A stretch of 64,000 nt of DNA from Tigriopus japonicus. Its lineage: Eukaryota; Arthropoda; Copepoda; Harpacticoida; Harpacticidae. Both the position numbers and the translations under genes were made by a program. How positions within the stretch are numbered: the stretch's first letter is position 1; the number at the start of each line of letters is the position of its first letter. Of the stretch, positions 11,881 to 24,400 are shown one piece after another. The stretch covers positions 6,285,481-6,349,480 of the forward strand of contig CM021318.1 of assembly GCA_010645155.1 (NCBI GenBank), read 5' to 3'. The notes under the pieces are model-generated. The model was not told the origin of the DNA and searched no databases. It saw only the letters and a list, made by a program, of their open reading frames with translations.

Positions 11881-13832
11881 TCGAGTCTTTTTTTTACAAT
11901 TGCACACAATTACCATCCATATGATATTTGGTCTAACATTAAGGTACTGAAATGACCCAAAAAGCAATATCAAGGTGCAAATTTGTTCAGTTGATTCCAA
12001 AGATAATATCAATATTTGAAAATAATTCCCATAGAAAGAAATATTTTTTTTACTGCTTCTTGTGTGGGAATGCACGATTTTAAAAAGCTCATTTTCTACG
12101 TAGTAAATGAGCATATGGTAAACCTGGTGTAAACATAGGTATCTAAATGTGAAATAGCGATCATTTCCAGGGACCTAACGTAGATTCTTCAAATGCACGC
12201 TAAAATGGAAATAACTTGAATTTGCCAAAAAGGATCGAGCAACTGTACATGTCCCATTTGTTGATCATTTGGATATTTTACTGAAGCTTTCAGCATAAAA
12301 ATAGTGAACTTTAATTATGAAACTTTGGTTTCTTTGTTTTAAGCTCCGTGTGTGTTCTTAAAAGTCTTGTGCGATTTTAAATGTAAGCCTTGACGAGTCG
12401 TTTTTTTGACTTGATACAAAAGCCTATTTTTGCAAATAGATTACTCTGATTTGGTATGGACAACGAAGTGAAATTCAATTCTCATTTGAAGGAACCTACA
12501 ATACCTCGATCGCGTTGACCACAACGATCTTGTTTCAAAGCTAGTCCAATGTGGGAGAAATGGTTTGTTGGCTTTAGGGTGTCATTGGACCCAAGTATGA
12601 ACCTTGAAGAAACTCGGGGATAGAGAATGTTCAAGGCCAATCGATCGAAGCGACGTTTGGAACTTTAATTCTTGTTGTAAATTGAATTTGAAATATACTT
12701 TCATATATTGGTCTCATTCAAGTTCAGTGTCATGCATATTTTGTGTCCGGTCTCAAAAAAAGAATTACTTCAAGCACAATAATGGCACACTAATATTGAA
12801 GAAATTTAAATCAAATCTACTTCTTTAGGTATAGTTGTGGCAAGCTTTGGTGAAATTGATTGATTTTTTAGAAACTATACTTTGTATCCAATGGTAGCTC
12901 TCCCACTCAAATTACGTAGGCTCTATTTTGTAAAATCGTCCTAGTTTTTATTTTTTTTGTTACAAAGCCTAATGGTGTCAAACTTGCTTTGACGAAGGAA
13001 ACAAATTCCTCGGCAAACACCTCTACTGTTCCTCTTATTTCAACCAAAAATTCGCTTTTGCATCTTGTTTTGTCATAAATTACTGTTGCAGTCAAGGGGA
13101 TGTTAATTAACGTTTGCCCTGTAAAATGCTTTTGACATGACAAAGTTATTTGACACATCCATTCTCGAAATTAATAACAACCTCTAGTGAACAAAAGGAG
13201 TTGATGGTAAAGAATTTTTTTGAGAGTATATCATTATAAATACCTATAGAGTATTAATTATGAATTTCTAACTGCCATCGGAATACCTAACGGAGTTCAA
13301 ATTTTGAAGAGTCAAAACTTTCAAGTTGAAAAGTGACGGCGTCCATCTTTACCCATTAAAGGCTACCATTTATCTGCGGAAAAGTCTGAAGGTTCCATTC
13401 CATGTCCAATATTGTTCTTTGAAAATTGTTTCCAGAACCGTTTTTAGTTTAAACTTCTTAAGGCTAATATTTACTCTCTTTAATCTTGCCCGAGCAGAAT
13501 ATGAAACCCCGTTTGGGCTTCCCAATCTTCCACTTCAAACGAACTCAAATTGCAATAGCCAACGCAAGACATGAAGAAATGGAACTTGATATTTACCTTA
13601 TGTTACTTGGTCTTTTCAGCAGATTCAAATGACAATATCACTATTTTGTACAACCTTTAGATTTAAGCACCACCTCTCACTTCCACCACAACATCTCTCC
13701 TTCCTCTTCCTTTCCAATGGATCTATGTATCTCAGCTTCCCTGCGAGTGTTCCTTGTTCCACATTGGACTCGCTCTTAGCAGAAAGGACTCCTACAAAGC
13801 GAACCGAACCCACACACTAACAACACACTTAC
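11881..13832. other. No gene recognised
   Basis: AT-rich sequence with only short chance frames. No RNA gene, transposon terminus or conserved protein segment was identified on either strand. Confidence 0.4.
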
Positions 13833-13852
13833 ATACAAGGTCAATGATGAAG
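13833..13852 (-). other. Possible 20-nt micro-exon
   Basis: A 20-base stretch lies between a strong acceptor (long pyrimidine run ending TTGCCTCAG) and a strong donor (TAT/GTAAGTGTG) on the minus strand. Its phase (2 + 18 bases) would continue the candidate exon at 14216-14351. So short a segment could easily arise by chance, and it could also be an untranslated exon of the prohormone gene. Confidence 0.2.
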
Positions 13853-14215
13853 CTGAGGCAAGGAGGAAAATGGGAGGATGCCGAACGGAGGAACAGAACA
13901 TGAAGAAAGGTCCGTCCCTGCCTGAATCTTGAGTTGACTCACTCAGCGTTCCCATTCACCAAATCAAAGGCCCCAAACTGAGGATTGGGTATGGTAAACA
14001 AGACTTAAACAGGGAAGTTTGGTTTCTCTCAGGGGTGTTTTTCTCGTGGAATATTGGCACTGGGGTAGGCAAAGGCTACTTGGCAATGGCATGGTATGGC
14101 AACCCTAGGGATGCTTCCATTCCCTTTGTTCCATGTATACACTCTCGATTGTGGCTGGCGTTAGAAATCCGAGACTTGGAATTGAGGAAGCACGGGAAAG
14201 GATAAATGGACTTAC

Positions 14216-14351
14216 CAAGGTCAATCTGAGGCAAGAAATGTGGAGCAATGCCCAGATAGATCTCGCCTTGAGCTGATTCAGCATTGCTCATTGAAAGAGG
14301 AATGGAGAATGGCCTTGCTTCGGGATCGTCACGGACTTCGCGTATCATGGA
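14216..14351 (-). CDS. Candidate orphan coding exon, unknown protein
   Basis: An open 45-codon segment runs from an acceptor (ATACGTCTAG before 14351) to a near-consensus donor (CTTG/GTAAGTCC after 14216). It encodes SMIREVRDDPEARPFSIPLS followed by NAESAQGEIYLGIAPHFLPQ and IDL, a balanced composition unlike the surrounding AT-rich chance frames. I do not recognise the family. It lies between the giant membrane-protein gene and the prohormone gene, both on the same strand. It could be a missing exon of an unseen gene or an upstream exon of the prohormone transcript. Partner exons were not found. Confidence 0.35.
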
Positions 14352-14751
14352 CTAGACGTATAATTCAATCATTCATAGCCCACAAAGACCGAAATATTAG
14401 TCTTGTCTTGCCATACTAACGAGCAATTCGAATGGAGATGGTCAAGATGAATGGTGGAATATTATCTGTTCCTGTGATTTGATGTTGCCATGTCAGCTGT
14501 CTATCTTAATCAAGAACGCTCCATTTTAAGAAATGATTGAGCTCGAAGATATCAAGGATCCTTGGCGTATAAATCTATTTTTTCCTCCTAGATTATTATT
14601 AGGGACGTGTGAAAAGCGCAGAAAGACTTTTTTAAACATTGACTTGTCTTTTTGCACTTTTCTCCTTTATTTAACTCATATATTCGTATACATCAAATTT
14701 CGTATAAACGTTAAATATATAAACTATATTAGTCCTTAACTCTTTTTACAA

Positions 14752-14772
14752 GGAATCCCATTCCTTGTAACT
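14752..14772. repeat. Perfect 9-bp hairpin (ACAAGGAAT/ATTCCTTGT)
   Basis: ACAAGGAAT, a 3-base spacer, then ATTCCTTGT form a perfect inverted repeat. The same GGAAT..ATTCC core recurs near 360, 9072 and 9823 beside LINE fragments, so this may be a terminal piece of a retrotransposon family rather than a terminator. Confidence 0.4.
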
Positions 14773-15460
14773 GAAAACTGGAGTGGGAGGCTAGCATTGA
14801 GAGTTATGATTTCCAGCAGAAACGAATCATTTGCGTTCTTTTGCAAGTGAGACCTGGCTTGCATTGAGTAGATTGCGTATTTCAATTTTCAGCCCAATCG
14901 AATGCCGGAGTGAAAAGTTATGCCTTCCGAAACTTATGTACTGAAGAGAGCATACCGGTAGAATGAATCAACTTGCACTTTTGTGGTAAAGCGATTACCA
15001 CAGAAAGGGCGAGTTCATTCATTCTCGGTACGATTTACACTGAACTTTGAGAGATCATAACTTTTGACTCCGACGTTCGATTGAGCTGAAAAGTGTGCAA
15101 CTTTTGGTAACCAAAGGCTCATGCTACTGGAATTTTTGCTTGTCCCTTGTTATTTATGATAACAAGTCAAGGGATCGCGAGTACTTCAGATGGCGGCCGA
15201 TGAATTATCGATTTCCATTATCTGAGTACAATATAACCTATACTTCGTTGGTATGATTGTTTCCTACCATACCTTTTTCTAAGTGATTGCTTCTCGGCAG
15301 AGTCTCAAAAATGGCAATACCTTTGTCACGAACGAAGAAAAAGATGGTTTTGGATTGAGACAATAGAGGTAGTAAGTATTGTCTAGAGCGAGAATTAAAA
15401 AGTTTCTACTTAAACTTACAAAAAAACTTTTCGGGTTGTTTTGGCCCGGACAAGTCCAGA

Positions 15461-15861
15461 GATAGTATTACGATGCTAACTCTGTACAAGTCGATTGTTC
15501 AACCGCATCTTGAATATGCCTCACCCATTTTGGCTGCAATGAGTTCGGCGGGTTTCCAAAAGGTCGAGCAGGTTCAAAGATGTTTCACTAGGAACATCAC
15601 AGGAATGAGAGAGCTCTCGTATTGGGAGAGGCTCAAGAAGTTAGGGCTGTACAGTACTCAGAGAAGGTATGAAAGGTATTTGATACTGTATGTCTTCAAG
15701 GGCTCTGTCCGAACCCAGACTTTGAGGTCAGTTGTAGCGATCGTAGAGGTTTTACGTGCGTTCTGAGAGCACCTCCAAATCCAAGGGAATCGAGGCTAGT
15801 TCGATCAATGAAGTCCTCCTCTCTTCTTTATCGGGCTCCTTCATTGTTCAATTTGTTACTC
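15461..15861 (+). pseudogene. LINE (family B) reverse transcriptase C-terminal fragment, cut by the gap
   Basis: The frame from about 15,473 encodes LYKSIVQPHLEYASPILAAM, then QKVEQVQRCFTRNITGMREL and YWERLKKLGLYSTQRRYERY, the thumb/connection region typical of CR1/Jockey-like reverse transcriptases. After FKG near 15,700 the homology moves to another frame (LCPNPDFEVSCSDRRGFTCV, then RAPPNPRESRLVRSMKSSSL), which shows a one-base frameshift. The fragment stops at the run of Ns at 15862. Confidence 0.8.
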
Positions 15862-16250
15862 NNNNNNNNNNNNNNNNNNNNNNNNNNNNNNNNNNNNNNN
15901 NNNNNNNNNNNNNNNNNNNNNNNNNNNNNNNNNNNNNNNNNNNNNNNNNNNNNNNNNNNNNNNNNNNNNNNNNNNNNNNNNNNNNNNNNNNNNNNNNNNN
16001 NNNNNNNNNNNNNNNNNNNNNNNNNNNNNNNNNNNNNNNNNNNNNNNNNNNNNNNNNNNNNNNNNNNNNNNNNNNNNNNNNNNNNNNNNNNNNNNNNNNN
16101 NNNNNNNNNNNNNNNNNNNNNNNNNNNNNNNNNNNNNNNNNNNNNNNNNNNNNNNNNNNNNNNNNNNNNNNNNNNNNNNNNNNNNNNNNNNNNNNNNNNN
16201 NNNNNNNNNNNNNNNNNNNNNNNNNNNNNNNNNNNNNNNNNNNNNNNNNN
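15862..16250. other. Assembly gap (389 Ns)
   Basis: An unbroken run of N. The left side is a LINE fragment and the right side is the first base of a long inverted repeat, both sequence types that break short-read assemblies. Reading frames drawn across it are not real. Confidence 0.98.
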
Positions 16251-16575
16251 TCTTTCTACTCGGGCCTGAGAAAGAGTTGAATCGTAGAGCAAGTTAATTT
16301 CGGGCAACTCTAAACCACCAAGTCAACCAGATTTCTTGCCTCTTGAGCTGTTGCCACCTAGGTCAGGTGGGTAAGTGCCAGAGGCGTCGGTGGAGCGAGG
16401 AAGAGGAGCAGGCCGCTCCTACACCTCCACCTCTGACACTTGCACCACCTTCCCGAGGTGGCAACAACTCAATCGGAAGAGAATCTGGTTGACTAAGTGG
16501 TTCCGAGTTACCCTCAACCAACTTTCTCTCCTCCTCTCCTCTTACTCAGGCCCTGGTAGAATGTAACCCGGGTAA
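16251..16575. mobile_element. Long foldback / inverted-repeat element, ~150-bp arms
   Basis: The left arm (16251 to about 16,400) is the imperfect reverse complement of the right arm (about 16,415-16,575), centred near 16,411. Matching landmarks are GGGCCTGAG near 16,262 against CTCAGGCCC near 16,545, AGTCAACCAGATT at 16,321 against AATCTGGTTGACT near 16,482, and GTTGCCACCT near 16,350 against AGGTGGCAAC near 16,455. The element has no protein. Its left terminus coincides with the gap, so its true end and any target duplication are hidden. Confidence 0.75.
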
Positions 16576-18012
16576 AAGAAATAGCTATTCATTCCATTAG
16601 AGCCAGCTTTCAAACTTCATATGCTTCAAACGACTTCATTCTTGAAACGAGTTAAATAAAACATAAGCGATTGTGGAATAGACGAGGAATGACATTTTTA
16701 CTTATTCAGTTGGGAACAATAGAAAGTGAGCAATAGAAAATTCAGGATCATTTCAACGACTATCGCATTTTTCATCCATCTCCTACTTCGTTCTTTCTTT
16801 CCAGCATTGTTCCAAAGTTTGAATATATGCATATTTTTTAAAGGTCATTTCCAATAGGAGACTATCTGTTGCTAGAAATGCTGCCTCTTCGGCGTTGACA
16901 GAAGTATTGTTTACTTTAATTACTGCCTTTCCCTCGTGAATGAGTGCAAAGTCACATATTGAAGTTGACAAAAGGGAAACCAAATAGTAAAAAACGAAAT
17001 GAGATTAATCGAACTTCAACCAGAATTTGATCCTTAAATCGCTAAATCGCATCAGACGTTTTTTAATCAAACACAGCTGAATGGCCACCTGGGGCATGAA
17101 CAAAAACAACTTTCTAGAACTGGTAAAATAGTGCAACTGACCCATTTTTCAACGCCAGAACAAACATGTTTTCATGCCTTTAATCTGACCTTTGACAAAT
17201 TACTGTCTTGGTTTTGCTTTCAACTGAGCTCACAAAGTAATCAATGTATAATAACTTAATCACTTAAGCCTTGTATGCGCGAGTATAAGGGGTCATTTTT
17301 TGCAATGCTTTCGTCACCACGATTAATAATCCGAAGAGATGACCAACGCAAGACATAAATGTAGAAACCCCGTATTGCTTGGCCTGTCTAAAGAAAATCC
17401 AAATATATTGTGGTGAACGTTAAGGAAATCAATAAAAGTTTTTTTCTTTCTGTTTTCCTTAGCACCGGAGCATAGAGGCAAAAGTTTTTCAAAAAATATC
17501 TTAATTCATTCACTTAAGAAAATTCATTTCCAACTTGAAGTGACCAGAAAGCCCTAAACAAACCAAAGAAAAGAGAACGAATGTAAAAAGAAACTTGCTG
17601 TTACTAAAGAGAATATCAGCACCAAACATTGAGGTGAATGACGGGTTTTGCAGTAATGATGTCTTCATAATTTCAAGAGAGACGCTTTCTAACCCAAGTT
17701 GGCGAGTTTGTTTCCTGCATTGGCGTTTGGTGTTTTTATTAATTTCTCTTTTATCCTTAAAGGTTGATGAAACTTTCGGTAAAATGATCTTGTACCATTT
17801 ACCCCTAATAAAACCTTCATCCCCGCCCACAATCTTTGGAAGTGAGCAATCATGTTGTAAAAGGAATGATTTGGTGTTATGACTCACAATGCCTTGAAGA
17901 TTGAGGTCAAAATGGCCACATCATTGTTATTCCAGGGAGTAGAAAGACCCTTGGCATGAGTTTCGTCTGAGTTCTGGCTACTTTTCCTAATGCACAAGAA
18001 TTAATGATTCTT
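16576..18012. other. No gene recognised
   Basis: Two overlapping, opposite chance reading frames near 17,510-17,887 are AT-rich and unlike any protein I know. Nothing else was seen up to the 3' end of the giant gene. Confidence 0.4.
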
Positions 18013-18013
18013 G

Positions 18014-18029
18014 AAGAGAGAGAGAGAGT
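18014..18029. repeat. (AG)n microsatellite
   Basis: A short run of GA/AG dinucleotides directly beyond the poly(A) signal of the giant minus-strand gene. Confidence 0.8.
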
Positions 18030-18032
18030 AAG

Positions 18033-18038
18033 TTTATT
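18033..18038 (-). terminator. Poly(A) signal of the giant gene
   Basis: AATAAA on the minus strand, about 385 bases after the stop codon at 18419. It is the first canonical signal seen on the transcript strand after the last coding exon, so it probably marks the end of the long-isoform mRNA. Confidence 0.5.
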
Positions 18039-18418
18039 TCATACTTTGGGAAGGCTCTTGTAACAGACATTGGTAAAACACATTTCTATTTTTGTTGTAT
18101 TTACAGTGTTTGATTATAGTTAATAAAGAACGGCAACGTAGATAAAATTTCTAATGAAATCTTCAAACAGAACATTAAACTTAACGAAATTTGTTGTTTT
18201 GACCTAGATTGATTGAATTCCTAATTGTGATAAATTGAAAATGTTCTAGTCAAATTGCCTATATTCGTATGATTCCTAGGTAAAAAGAATCGTCAGGAAA
18301 AGATAAAGCCGAATTACAAGATGGAAACATGGGAGGAAATTTAGCACCAGCGTTGTAGGCAAAAAGAGATTCTTGAATTTCCCGGGAACACGCTAAGATG
18401 TAAACAGAATTTGATCTT

Positions 18419-18448
18419 CTAAAGGGAGTCGAGGGAGCCATCACTATC
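18419..18448 (-). CDS. Giant mucin-like protein, last coding exon
   Basis: After a good acceptor (TTTACTTACAG before 18448) the phase-0 frame reads DSDGSLDSL and stops at TAG 18421-18419. The acidic, Ser-rich end with Asp-Ser-Leu at the C-terminus resembles a class III PDZ ligand, a common feature of polarised membrane proteins. That functional reading is inference. Confidence 0.65.
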   Translation of the reverse strand, partial: DSDGSLDSL

Positions 18449-21400
18449 CTGTAAGTAAAGAAAATCCAGTGTAAACCAGCAATCCAATGCCCAACAAAAT
18501 GGACTCCCTGATTATGAACCATAAACGGCTTAGTTTCGGATTGATCCCAAAATAAATCAGAGTTCCGAAGGCAATCTAATAGGTAATCTTGGGTCAAGTC
18601 TTAGAATACCGGAGGGAAATATCCCTCCTCCCCAATGAGTGGTTGAAATAATGGAAACAAACTTACATGAAGGCGGTACAACTGGTGCGTAGGAGAGACA
18701 ACAAATGAGGAGCCACCGTCTCGTTCCGCCATGGTCCGACCATCCTGGAAAAAGGACACATTTAAAGTTTCACAACAATCCAGTAGTCGTTTTGATGATC
18801 CTTTACCTCGCTGGTGGCATGGGATCGATTGCTTCGGTACGAAGTGGCAGCTGGAGTGTGCAGTGGACGAGTAACTGGACGAATGATTGTCTCGTTGTAG
18901 GATCTGGCCACGGATTGGGCATCAGCCCGATCCAAGTCGCCTCTGGAAACAGAGCGGTGGATGTTGCGGCCTCCACCGTGGGAGTCATCCGAATAGGACC
19001 CATCACCCGCTAGCAATGGGTCTACCGATCCAGCCCGGTTGCTGGATCGTCTGGATGCCCCACCCACGGATCCGGGGCCACCCTGACTAAATCCGGACGC
19101 GAATGAAGGCACACTCTTCCTGCGATGGCGACTTGATAGAGACGTTCTCTCGGACATTGCGCGGTTGGTCTGGAAACCGGGGAAAGTATTAATTGAAAAA
19201 GGTCTTATAAACAATTGGGGCCGACGCCAAAGAGGGTACTTAAAGATAGATGCATAGAAGGATGAGTGAATGAGTGAGCGTCAGTGGAGTGACAAAGTTA
19301 CCTCCATGGGGACCATAAGATCTTCATCATCCGAATGAAAGCTGAACCGTCCGGGTGACTTGGACACCCTGGCTCGAGGAATGACCAGAGCTGGATTTGG
19401 GTGCATGCGCATATCCCCCGGTGCAAGGCCACTCTGCCAAGATCCGGCGGGTTTCATTCCACCGGAGGAAGATTGACTTCCGGCATTGGAGCCTTGTTTC
19501 TTCATTCCTGGCCGAGGAATGAAGTTGTTGCTGGATGTCATGGAGCTCTTCTTGGGCTGAAATGTGCATGAAAATGGTGCAAAGGACGGCGTGAAAGTTA
19601 ATTATTTGAACTTTTGTTAGTAGTGGAAAGTGAAAGTGGTGGAATAAGAAGAGTTTGGTGAACAAAATCAAATGTGCAAGTGAAAATTCATCAAGATTGC
19701 ATATTTTGTGGTTATTTTGTGGCATACGGTTAACCATTAATGGAACCTTAACGACAACTTTCGAGTAAATAATGCAGCTCCTTCGAAATAAATGGGAACC
19801 TGTCTAAGGCCCATTACAGTGTCATGAGGAAATGGCCAAGAACTAATTATCCACTTTGGACTCGAGGGTGTTCTCACGAAGTACAAAGTTCCACGTTTTA
19901 GTAGAACGACGACCGAGGAAGGGAACATTGTATTGTTACAACTACATATGGTACATTACCTTGTGTTTTTGGACCATGCCTCCTCTGCTGGATTTGATTG
20001 TCCCATGTGGATCCATCATTAAGCCATGGCTTCTCACACTTGGTGGAATTCGGGAGACTGTACTGGTCCCATATGGTGCTGGAATAGGTATGAAGGTCGT
20101 AATCCCAGGAAGTGAATACGAACTAAATTACAGGATTTAAACAGAAACTACTTGAATTTCATTTGGATAAACTCTACTGAAAATGAAACAACCTTTTCGT
20201 TCCAAAAGAACAATTTAATACCCGTCTTATATCAAGTACCCATTTTCTATTTAGACTTTGATAAATTGATTTTTGGGAGAACTTGAGATTTTCAAATGGA
20301 AACTGGCCTTTTCCAATATTCTTGGGCGGAATAGGATAGTCTTTCAAACAAAGACAACGATCTTTTTAAGATAACACCCACAAATTATTGGAACAAAGCC
20401 TTCAAATTCCATGTAACACAAACCGTTGTGTGGAAATATCTCCAGAGCTTTTGGTATGCTGCAATTGGAACAAACGCTGTATTTGTTCCGAAAGGAACGT
20501 TGTAGAAAAAGTGTTTGCTCACGGCAAAGGAGCCAATTACTTAGTCCAGCCGTTTTTATCAACGATCCAAGACCAAGCTTAGATGAGGCTTTTCTCTTCT
20601 TGATTCTCAATTAACGACCAAAATGGATCAGTGACGGATCCCAAATTGGATCCATCCAATATGAGTGTGTTCAAAGCTATTGGCTCACACGTTTCATTCT
20701 GTGTTTATCGAAAGTCTACCATTCAAACACTTACTTGGAATCATATTTTTTTGTCTGTCCCTGCAACAGAAACAGGATACACCGCACGCAATGAAGATCA
20801 TCAAGGCCACGGAAACACAACCCACAATGAGAAGCAATTTTAAGTTGATCTGGCAATTCCGACCTGCGAACCAATCCCGACATTCGCAAGTCACATCTTG
20901 ACCGCGGATGATACATTCTCCATTTCGATTGCAAAGGTCACATTCCGTGGTCGTGGCTGGAATATCAAATATCAGTGACCGTAAGAACAACGAAATTTGA
21001 TCAGTATCACGTGTCCTGCATACCTGAACAAACTCGACCAGGGAGAGTTTCCGATCCACTGAGGTCGTGATAGCCTTCCTTGCATGAACAAGTGTAGCTT
21101 CCCTCTTGATTGAGACACTGGGCTTGATCGGAACAATCATTGTGGTCATCTGATGAGCATTCATCAAAATCTTGGACGGAAACGCGGGAAACGGTCACAT
21201 CTGCTCCCAAAGGAAGTTTGGTGTCCTTAATGGGGTCCTCCAGTAGAGATTGGAGTCGTTTGTCAGTGATGATGCGGCCATCGTCCGCAATATGAACCAC
21301 CATTTGAATGGCCATTGACTCGTCTTTGGTGAGGTTCTTTTCGCCTCCGAAAAACAAGACTTCTCGTTTGGTTTGATTGCCAATTTTGATTGACATTATT

Positions 21401-24400
21401 TCTGAACCATGATAGGAATCCTGAGCAAGAAAAAACACAGCATTATAACAATATTTTCGCAATTGCTTGTTGTTGCTAAACAAGAGTGTAATTTAATCTT
21501 ATGATTCCTTAAAATTCAAGTCTAAAATGCCCTTGCCCTCCAAGATTATTGACATTTTTTTGACTACACATTTTTGGTTGTGATCAAAATTGAAAAAAGT
21601 CCACTATATTTGAGAACAAGTTTCCCAAATCTTCCCTATTTCTCCTCTTTCAGATATTCATCCCTTAACTTTTTGACCTTTATATTCTTAGACCTTACTT
21701 GAGGATGCCTATTTGTGCATCTAACATCCGACCAACCTAAGATCCATTGATGGCATACTAATGCGTTACATTGGAAGATATTAGTAACAAAAAATAAATC
21801 CTGGTTGCTGCTTAACCAATCCAACTGACTCAGCATGTATTATTGTCTTGACTAAGGCCTATCATTTCCGACCTCCACTTTGTATGTAGCGTAAGTATGG
21901 ATCTAAATGCAAAGCCACTTTAAGGACTTGTTTGCGTGAGCTAATCCTGGGTAGTGACAAGAACGAGAAACGGATGTTTGATTACTGTTCCATAGCAAAT
22001 ACTCAGAGAGTACATATGAATAAAAAAATGTCCTACTCTGAAATTGTTGACCGCAAAGAACAAGCTTACCTTTATTTCGCGCTTGACTGTGTCCTCTACG
22101 GCTTGTTGAACGGCCTGAGGGCTCATTCGGATAACCAGAATCTCTTCACTTTCAGACTTGGTCAAGACTTCAAGTTGATAGGAACGTGATTCTAAAACAA
22201 ACAATTACATAATAACGGATTGTTTTGAATTAATTTTGTTTAATAGACTTACTTTCGCAAGATTGGCCGGGAGTACTCCTACCAAAGCCAGGTCGACATT
22301 TGCATCGAATTTCGTGAGAGTAGATTTGGCAAATCTCATTTTTGCCGCAAGTGTTTTGACACGTGGTTTCTGGGTCGGAATCCTCAGCGGAAAGGGCTTT
22401 TCCAGGGATGCTTTCCACGATGGCTCCATCAATGTTGTTCCCTAGGATTTCTTTCCTCTTGATGCCATCATCGTTGTCGATGATTTTGTTGGGTTGGAAC
22501 GAGTTTCCTGGTTTTTGACCGATGCTTGGAAGGTAAGGAGATCCTGCCAACTTAAAGGTCTCTTCTTCTTCTTCCTCTTCTTCTTTCTTAGAATTCTGGT
22601 CTTTATCTGCTGAAGTGGTCGTATCTTTGACCAAAGGCTCATTAGTTTTCGATTCATCTTGCGACGATTCAGTAACCTTTGGCTTTGTGGTTCTCGTAAT
22701 CGTGGCAATGCCCGGAGTTACTCTGGGTGGGAAAATTGAGGGCCTATTGCTGGGTCGAGTATTATAAATGTTTGTGTCAATCACATTTGGAGTATTGATA
22801 CTAGTGGGTCTGATAATTGGCCTTGAGAGTGTAGGACGGATCTGAGATGGCTCAACGATGCTTTGGACTGGAGTGGAAGAAACGCGACCCGAAGGTCCAA
22901 TATTAATGAATGTACCAGTGTCTGGTTCTACACCGGGAGGTAGATCATCGGATGGTGACGTCAAAGATCCATCAGAAGAATCAATGGATGGAGAGAGATC
23001 TTGATCCGATTCAGTATACTCATAGTCTGGCTCTTGCCCCTCCAAGATAGGTCTTGTCAAGGGTTCCTCTGTCTCGCTAATATCAACGTTTTCTACAGAA
23101 CCCTTGATAGGCCCTTCAGAGTCTTGTCCTCCGAAAGCTCCATTGAAATTACCGACTCCATTATCTTGGTTCTTTGAGTCGTCGACAAAGCCTGGGACAA
23201 AACCTTGCCCTGGAGACGGGTCTTCGGAGTTAAATGGAGTCAATGGAATTTGTGCAATAAGATTGTTCCCATCACCCAAAGTGCTGAACGACCCTTGTCC
23301 GGGACCTAAGAATGGGTCATTGGGTCGCGGACGGGGTCGTTGGGGCTTGAATGGAATCTGGGGAGGTAGATGTGGGGGATATGGTGATTGAGGTAACGGT
23401 CCACGATGGTCATATGGAGGTCGGTTATTTGGTGGGAAAGGCGGCCGAGGGTTTCGAATGAATGGTGGTCGTGGTTGAGGTCCAAATGGGGTGGGAGGCG
23501 TTGGAGGCAGTCCGGGATTCTTAAATGGATCTACGGATGGCCGAACTGGGTTTCTTTCACCCGTGTTGTCGGGTCGAATGGGATTTCTTTCACCTGGTCG
23601 AGTTGGATTCCTTTCTCCAAGTTGTGGCGGACTAGTTTCACCGAATGGAAGTGGATTCCTTTCACCTCGTGGTGGTCCGTTTGTTTCGCCGAATGAAGCC
23701 GGATTCCTTTCACCTAGTTCTGGTTGATTGGTTTCATCAGGTCGATTTGAAATACTTTCACTGAGTTCACCATTGATATCTAAAGAATTCGTCTCTTCGT
23801 TATTGCTGAGGCCATCCTCATAACTTGACTGACCATTTTCATAGGAATCTATAGGAGTGCCTTTCGTGTTACTGGCATTAGCAATACCCACTGCAACATT
23901 GGGGTCTTCATTACCACTTGGCTCATCATCCTTGTATTCATAATCAACGAGAATATCCGGATATTCTTCACCTTCGAATTCTGGGTCATAAGAAATTGGG
24001 GGAAGAATGTTATTATTCTCAGTGGTGAATTGATCTTCTGTCGGCACCTCGGTATTGAACTCAGTAGAAATTGAATCTTCCAAGTCACCCTCCGAGTCCT
24101 CTTCCAGTGGTCTGGGCGGTGGAGTTTGATAAATTGGTCTTTGATTTGGATTCAAATTCTCCGAATCAAATTCTAAGTATGGAGGAGGTGGCGTTCCTGG
24201 AACAGTATCTGTTGTGACCACGAATGATCCCCATGAATTTGAGAAAGAAGACGTAAACGGCTGACTTGGTTGAAATTCATTGGATACAGGTCTGGTAGGA
24301 GTTATAATTGAGTCCCTAACCGTCCATTCGCGGTCAAAGTTAGTATTTATGGCCGGTCGCTTGGCCTGACTAAATGGATCATTTGGGTTGATGGAATCCG

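Noticed and set aside
15756..16307. Reading frames of 150-170 codons on both strands near 16,000
   Set aside because: They are mostly unknown residues translated from the run of Ns and do not represent sequence.
20079..20126. Upstream acceptor for exon 10 of the giant gene
   Set aside because: In the phase imposed by the previous exon it runs into an early stop; the 20078 acceptor keeps the frame open to the next donor.
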